Shown here one piece after another: positions 26,894 through 29,595 of a stretch of DNA of 29,595 nt. The stretch comes from Roridomyces roridus (Eukaryota; Basidiomycota; Agaricomycetes; Agaricales; Mycenaceae). Every line of letters starts with the position of its first letter. Positions within the stretch are counted from its first letter, which is position 1. The notes beneath the pieces were generated by a model. That model ran no database searches. It had not been told where the DNA came from and saw nothing but the letters and a program-made list of their open reading frames with translations. A program made the position numbers and the translations under genes. The DNA lies in the NCBI GenBank assembly GCA_029378245.1, contig JARKIF010000321.1:1-29595 (forward strand), in the 5' to 3' direction.

Positions 26894-28070
26894 ATGTCCG
26901 TTCCAGCAGATCGACTTCTCGAGGCCGCTGGGAGAGCATGGAGTTTACAAACGCGCGTATCCAGCGATGACATGGTACGTCCACAAGCTGCAAAGAGGTT
27001 CGGCAGTTCACCTTGGCTGCAGCGACACAAGTTAGAATGGGCGTGGGGCTTACCGCACGGCACCTTCTACAACCATGTCAACGCTTACAGTGAGTCGCTT
27101 CTATCACTTGGCAGCCAGGCTGACGGCGGCACTAGCGGGCCCAGCCATCGTGGATCTTATAATGAATGACGATTTGATTCTCATTCCACACCCCGAACTC
27201 GTATTGAAATTACACGTCGTCGCCGCAAGCATGCCCTGGGGTTTCTCCTCAACGAGGCGTGTCGCAATTCAAGATGTGCGCCTTCCTTACCTGTCCGTCG
27301 CTTTCGTCTAAAATCATGTCAAGGTCTATCAAGGATGCCAAAACTTTGAATACCTCGTTCTACCTCTCGAAGCTTCGAGCACTGTCCCTCCAAGGGCCGT
27401 ATTCTCCCCCATTCCTCCCCATTTAACGATATCTTGCTGTGTGGACAAGATTCTCCGACGTGGGGGTTACGCAGTGACCGTCTTCGATGGCATACGCGAT
27501 TCGCTCATCAGCCATGCTCGAGATAAATCTGTCTCTGGTGCGACCTTTGTACTTAACAAGTCCGCATTTGCTGGGCTCACGTTCATACACGGGAGCTGGG
27601 CAGATGCGAGCGTACCCCGTCGATTTCTTGGATTGGACGAGGACAGCGACGGGGACAGCGGGAGCAGTACTATGGAATGGGAGGCGCAAACACCACCAGC
27701 GGAGACGAAGCAGCGCCTCTTCCCGCACGAGCTCAAGCAGGATCCCGTCCTGAAGTTCTGGGCACCTGTAGCGGACGATGACGACGCCGTCAGCTGGGAT
27801 AGCCATATCACGGGCGTCGAGCCGGAGCAACTCGCGCAGGCCAGCATTGCAAAGGGGGATTACTCGTCAGACGAAGCGTGGCTGAAGGGGGTCGAGAGCT
27901 GGGTCGAGAGCACCGCGGGGGCACTTGAAAACGAGGAGCTAATCCCTGCCAAGCCCATTGAGGACAACTCGGACGAGCAGCCGCGTGCCATAGCCAGTCT
28001 CGACTTGGAGAAACCTGACTTCATTCGAGTACGCCGACAGGTGCAAGCCGTGCTGCCACGGACGGCCTAA
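26894..28070 (+). CDS. HNH-family relative lacking the HNH core, gene 2
   Basis: Four exons (26894-26974, 27023-27089, 27145-27275, 27324-28070) total 1,026 nt, 341 aa, all phases consistent. Exon 1 encodes a short leader, MSVPADRLLEAAGRAWSL..., in place of the disordered plus HNH part of gene 1. Exons 2-4 match the C-terminal module of gene 1: KLEWAWGLPHGTFYNHVNAY, DLIMNDDLILIPHPELVLKL and FEYLVLPLEASS. A longer acidic tail contains VPRRFLGLDEDSDGDSGSS and SWDSHITGVEPEQLAQASIA. No nuclease residues remain, so it cannot be a classical HNH nuclease. It may keep only the family's binding or dimerisation function (inference). Its tail is nearly identical in gene 3, showing recent tandem duplication. 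Confidence 0.8.
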
Positions 28071-28400
28071 TTCTTCGAGTTTTCTATCTCACTGTATATT
28101 ACCCATCTACACATCTGTATCTCTACCGTATTATTACTTTCGGAATGCTATTACCTTGCTAGCCAAACTCCTGTGCTTTGCTGTCGAGGCTACTTGCTTT
28201 GATTTCATTTGTGGCTGGGGCGTGATGCCGAGTCTCCTTGTCTTCCCACATCCATGGCCGCTATTCTCATTCCCTTGAAACCATGTGCTCAGCGCCGTCT
28301 CCTTTGGTCCTGAGTTGGACGATGATATACACAGGAGCTTGTTCTCGCGCGGGGGTCGATCAATGCCCGATATCACTTGTCCTGAACGCGCTCCGTTGGA
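28071..28400. other. Intergenic between genes 2 and 3 of the HNH family
   Basis: Contains a short stretch (about 28374-28390, TATCACTTGTCCTGAACG) also found upstream of gene 2 (26824-26841), so the duplication included upstream DNA. No gene seen. Confidence 0.5.
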
Positions 28401-28956
28401 ATGGCTGTCCCAGTAGATCGACTTCTGGAGGCTGCTGGGAGAGCATTGAATGTACAACCAGTCCTATCCACGACAAGATGGTGCGTCCACAGGCTTGAAA
28501 CCGGTCCTCACCAATAGATCCATCTTCTCCGACCTCGAGTTCACCCACAAAACTTGGGCTAATAGGAGCGTCCCCCGTCGCTTCTTGGACTCGACGAGGA
28601 CAGCGACGAAGGAAAGCGATGAGGAAAGCAGGAGTAGCACCACGGAATGGGAGGCACCGGCTGAAGACGACGACGCTATCAGCTGGGATAGTCATATCAC
28701 CGGCGTCGAGCCGGAGCAACTCGCGCAAGCTAGCATTGCAAGGGGAGATTACCCCCCGGACGAAGCGTGGCTGGAGGGGGTCGAGAACTGGGTCGAGAGC
28801 ACCGCCGGGGTTGCGGAGAATGACGACCTGGTGTCTACGCAGCCTATTGTGGACGACTCGGATGAGCTACCGCGCGTCGCGAGCAGCCTTGACTTGGCAA
28901 AACCCGATTTTCTCCGGCTGCATCGGACGACAATTTCTCCAAATTGCGAATCCTAA
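28401..28956 (+). pseudogene. HNH-family relative, internally deleted copy, gene 3
   Basis: It starts like gene 2: MAVPVDRLLEAAGRALNVQP in 28401-28480, with the same splice-donor context GTGCGTCC. One base is missing near the end of the exon. The next recognisable part is already the tail: FSDLEFTHKTWANRSVPRRF, then ISWDSHITGVEPEQLAQASI and KPDFLRLHRTT, ending at 28956. Everything that corresponds to exons 2-3 and the first third of exon 4 of gene 2 (the EWAWGL module) is absent. An uninterrupted frame from 28450 to 28956 covers the tail, so a short acidic protein is possible. No clean splice joins exon 1 to it (an in-frame stop results). A relic or a re-purposed fragment. Confidence 0.6.
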
Positions 28957-29017
28957 AAGTGTATCACTACTATACCTGTAACCTGTATCCACCCATCATT
29001 GCGACATCTGGTCCAGG

Positions 29018-29063
29018 ACGCGTCGCCAACGCGTCCAAAACGCGTGCATTTGGCCGTCACGTG
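29018..29063. promoter_or_regulatory. Three ACGCGT motifs at exact 11-bp spacing plus a CACGTG box
   Basis: ACGCGT occurs at 29018-29023, 29029-29034 and 29040-29045, each 11 bp apart, about one helical turn. CACGTG (E-box) follows at 29058-29063. The cluster is 106-151 bp upstream of the ATG of gene 4. MCB elements drive G1/S transcription through MBF in fungi; the role here is inferred. Confidence 0.55.
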
Positions 29064-29168
29064 CACCATCAATTTTCGATTGTCTCTCCTCTCTCGCTCG
29101 AACAACGGGCATTCATCCTCCCCTGACCCGACCAACTCGAACAAGTCTCCGAGGCCCACTTGGACCGA

Positions 29169-29595
29169 ATGTCTATCCCAATCGACGTGTTACTTGAAGT
29201 TGCTGGCAGGGCGCGAGGAATGTCAGAAACCCTCCTAGTACGCAATAACGAAATGGTGCGTCCGCAAAACCACGAATGAACTTATTTTCATGCGCTCACA
29301 GCGTAACAATTTCGAATGGGCTTGGGGATTGGGACAAGGCACACTGGATGAGCATGTCTCCAACTATTGTGAGCCGTCCTGCTCTTTGGGAAGAATATGC
29401 ACTGAACAGTACTAGGCGACTCCACCCTGGTGGATATGATACTGGACCTGCTCTGGTAGTTGTCCCTGAGTACGATCTCGTGCTGGCAACCTTTCGGTCG
29501 CAATTAGCTCTCCATGCGCTTCACTCGGGAAGCGGAAAATGATATTAGATGTGCGCCATTCCCCTGCGTTATTCGAGACTTTCGGACGTCGAGAT
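29169..29595 (+). CDS. HNH-family relative, gene 4, partial at window end
   Basis: Exon 1 is 29169-29255 (MSIPIDVLLEVAGRARGMSE..., 29 codons) and exon 2 is 29302-29368 (NNFEWAWGLGQGTLDEHVSN), exactly the length and phase of exon 2 in gene 2. Exon 3 begins at 29416 (STLVDMILD). It then needs a one-base shift near 29449 to continue as ALVVVPEYDLVLATF, which matches DLILIPHPELVLKL of gene 2. The gene runs off the window. Like gene 2 it has no HNH core. The shift may be real damage or a consensus error. Confidence 0.65.

Overview
The window looks like nuclear DNA of a mushroom-forming basidiomycete (Agaricomycetes). Genes have many short introns (about 44-60 nt, GT-AG), several exons are only 14-20 nt long, and the families are typical of that group: DUF6533-type seven-helix membrane proteins, LRR-like F-box proteins, an HNH-domain family, hydrophobin-like cysteine modules and a 14-helix MFS transporter. 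All exon models below were built by hand from reading frames, splice consensus, phase matching and comparison between copies inside the window.

Layout. 1-915 (+): 3' part of a decayed multi-pass membrane protein gene. 1172-2838 (-): DUF6533 membrane protein, copy A. 2953-3682: a near-tandem repeat whose second unit holds a 527-bp non-autonomous hAT-like element (3148-3674) with 8-bp target duplications. 4343-5686 (-): intact single-exon F-box gene. 6410-8284 (-) and 8839-11240 (+): a divergent pair, a stand-alone adenylate-forming enzyme and a DHA2/TRI12-like MFS exporter. This resembles a small metabolite cluster, but each gene carries one disabling lesion. 12070-13738 (-): DUF6533 copy B, intact. 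14461-14688 (-): fragment of the adenylating enzyme. Copy B plus this fragment repeat the order copy A ... adenylating enzyme, so the two halves of 1-15 kb are a decayed segmental duplication.

15126-21571 (-) is the most unusual locus: one six-exon gene of about 2,050 codons. It encodes a secreted protein with a signal peptide and three hydrophobin-like cysteine modules (N-terminal, internal, C-terminal), joined by two very long Ser/Ala-rich linkers of about 1,350 and 430 residues. The linkers are dotted with Arg/His/Tyr and almost free of acidic residues. A TATA box sits just upstream.

23262-24101 (+): intact single-exon TLC-domain membrane protein. 25303-29595 (+): tandem family of four related genes. 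These are a full HNH-domain gene, an intact relative whose first exon lacks the HNH, an internally deleted copy, and a fourth copy cut by the window end. The last is preceded by three ACGCGT motifs spaced exactly 11 bp apart.

Single-base frame breaks recur in several otherwise open genes. They may be real decay or consensus errors in the assembly, and this affects how the 'broken' genes should be read.
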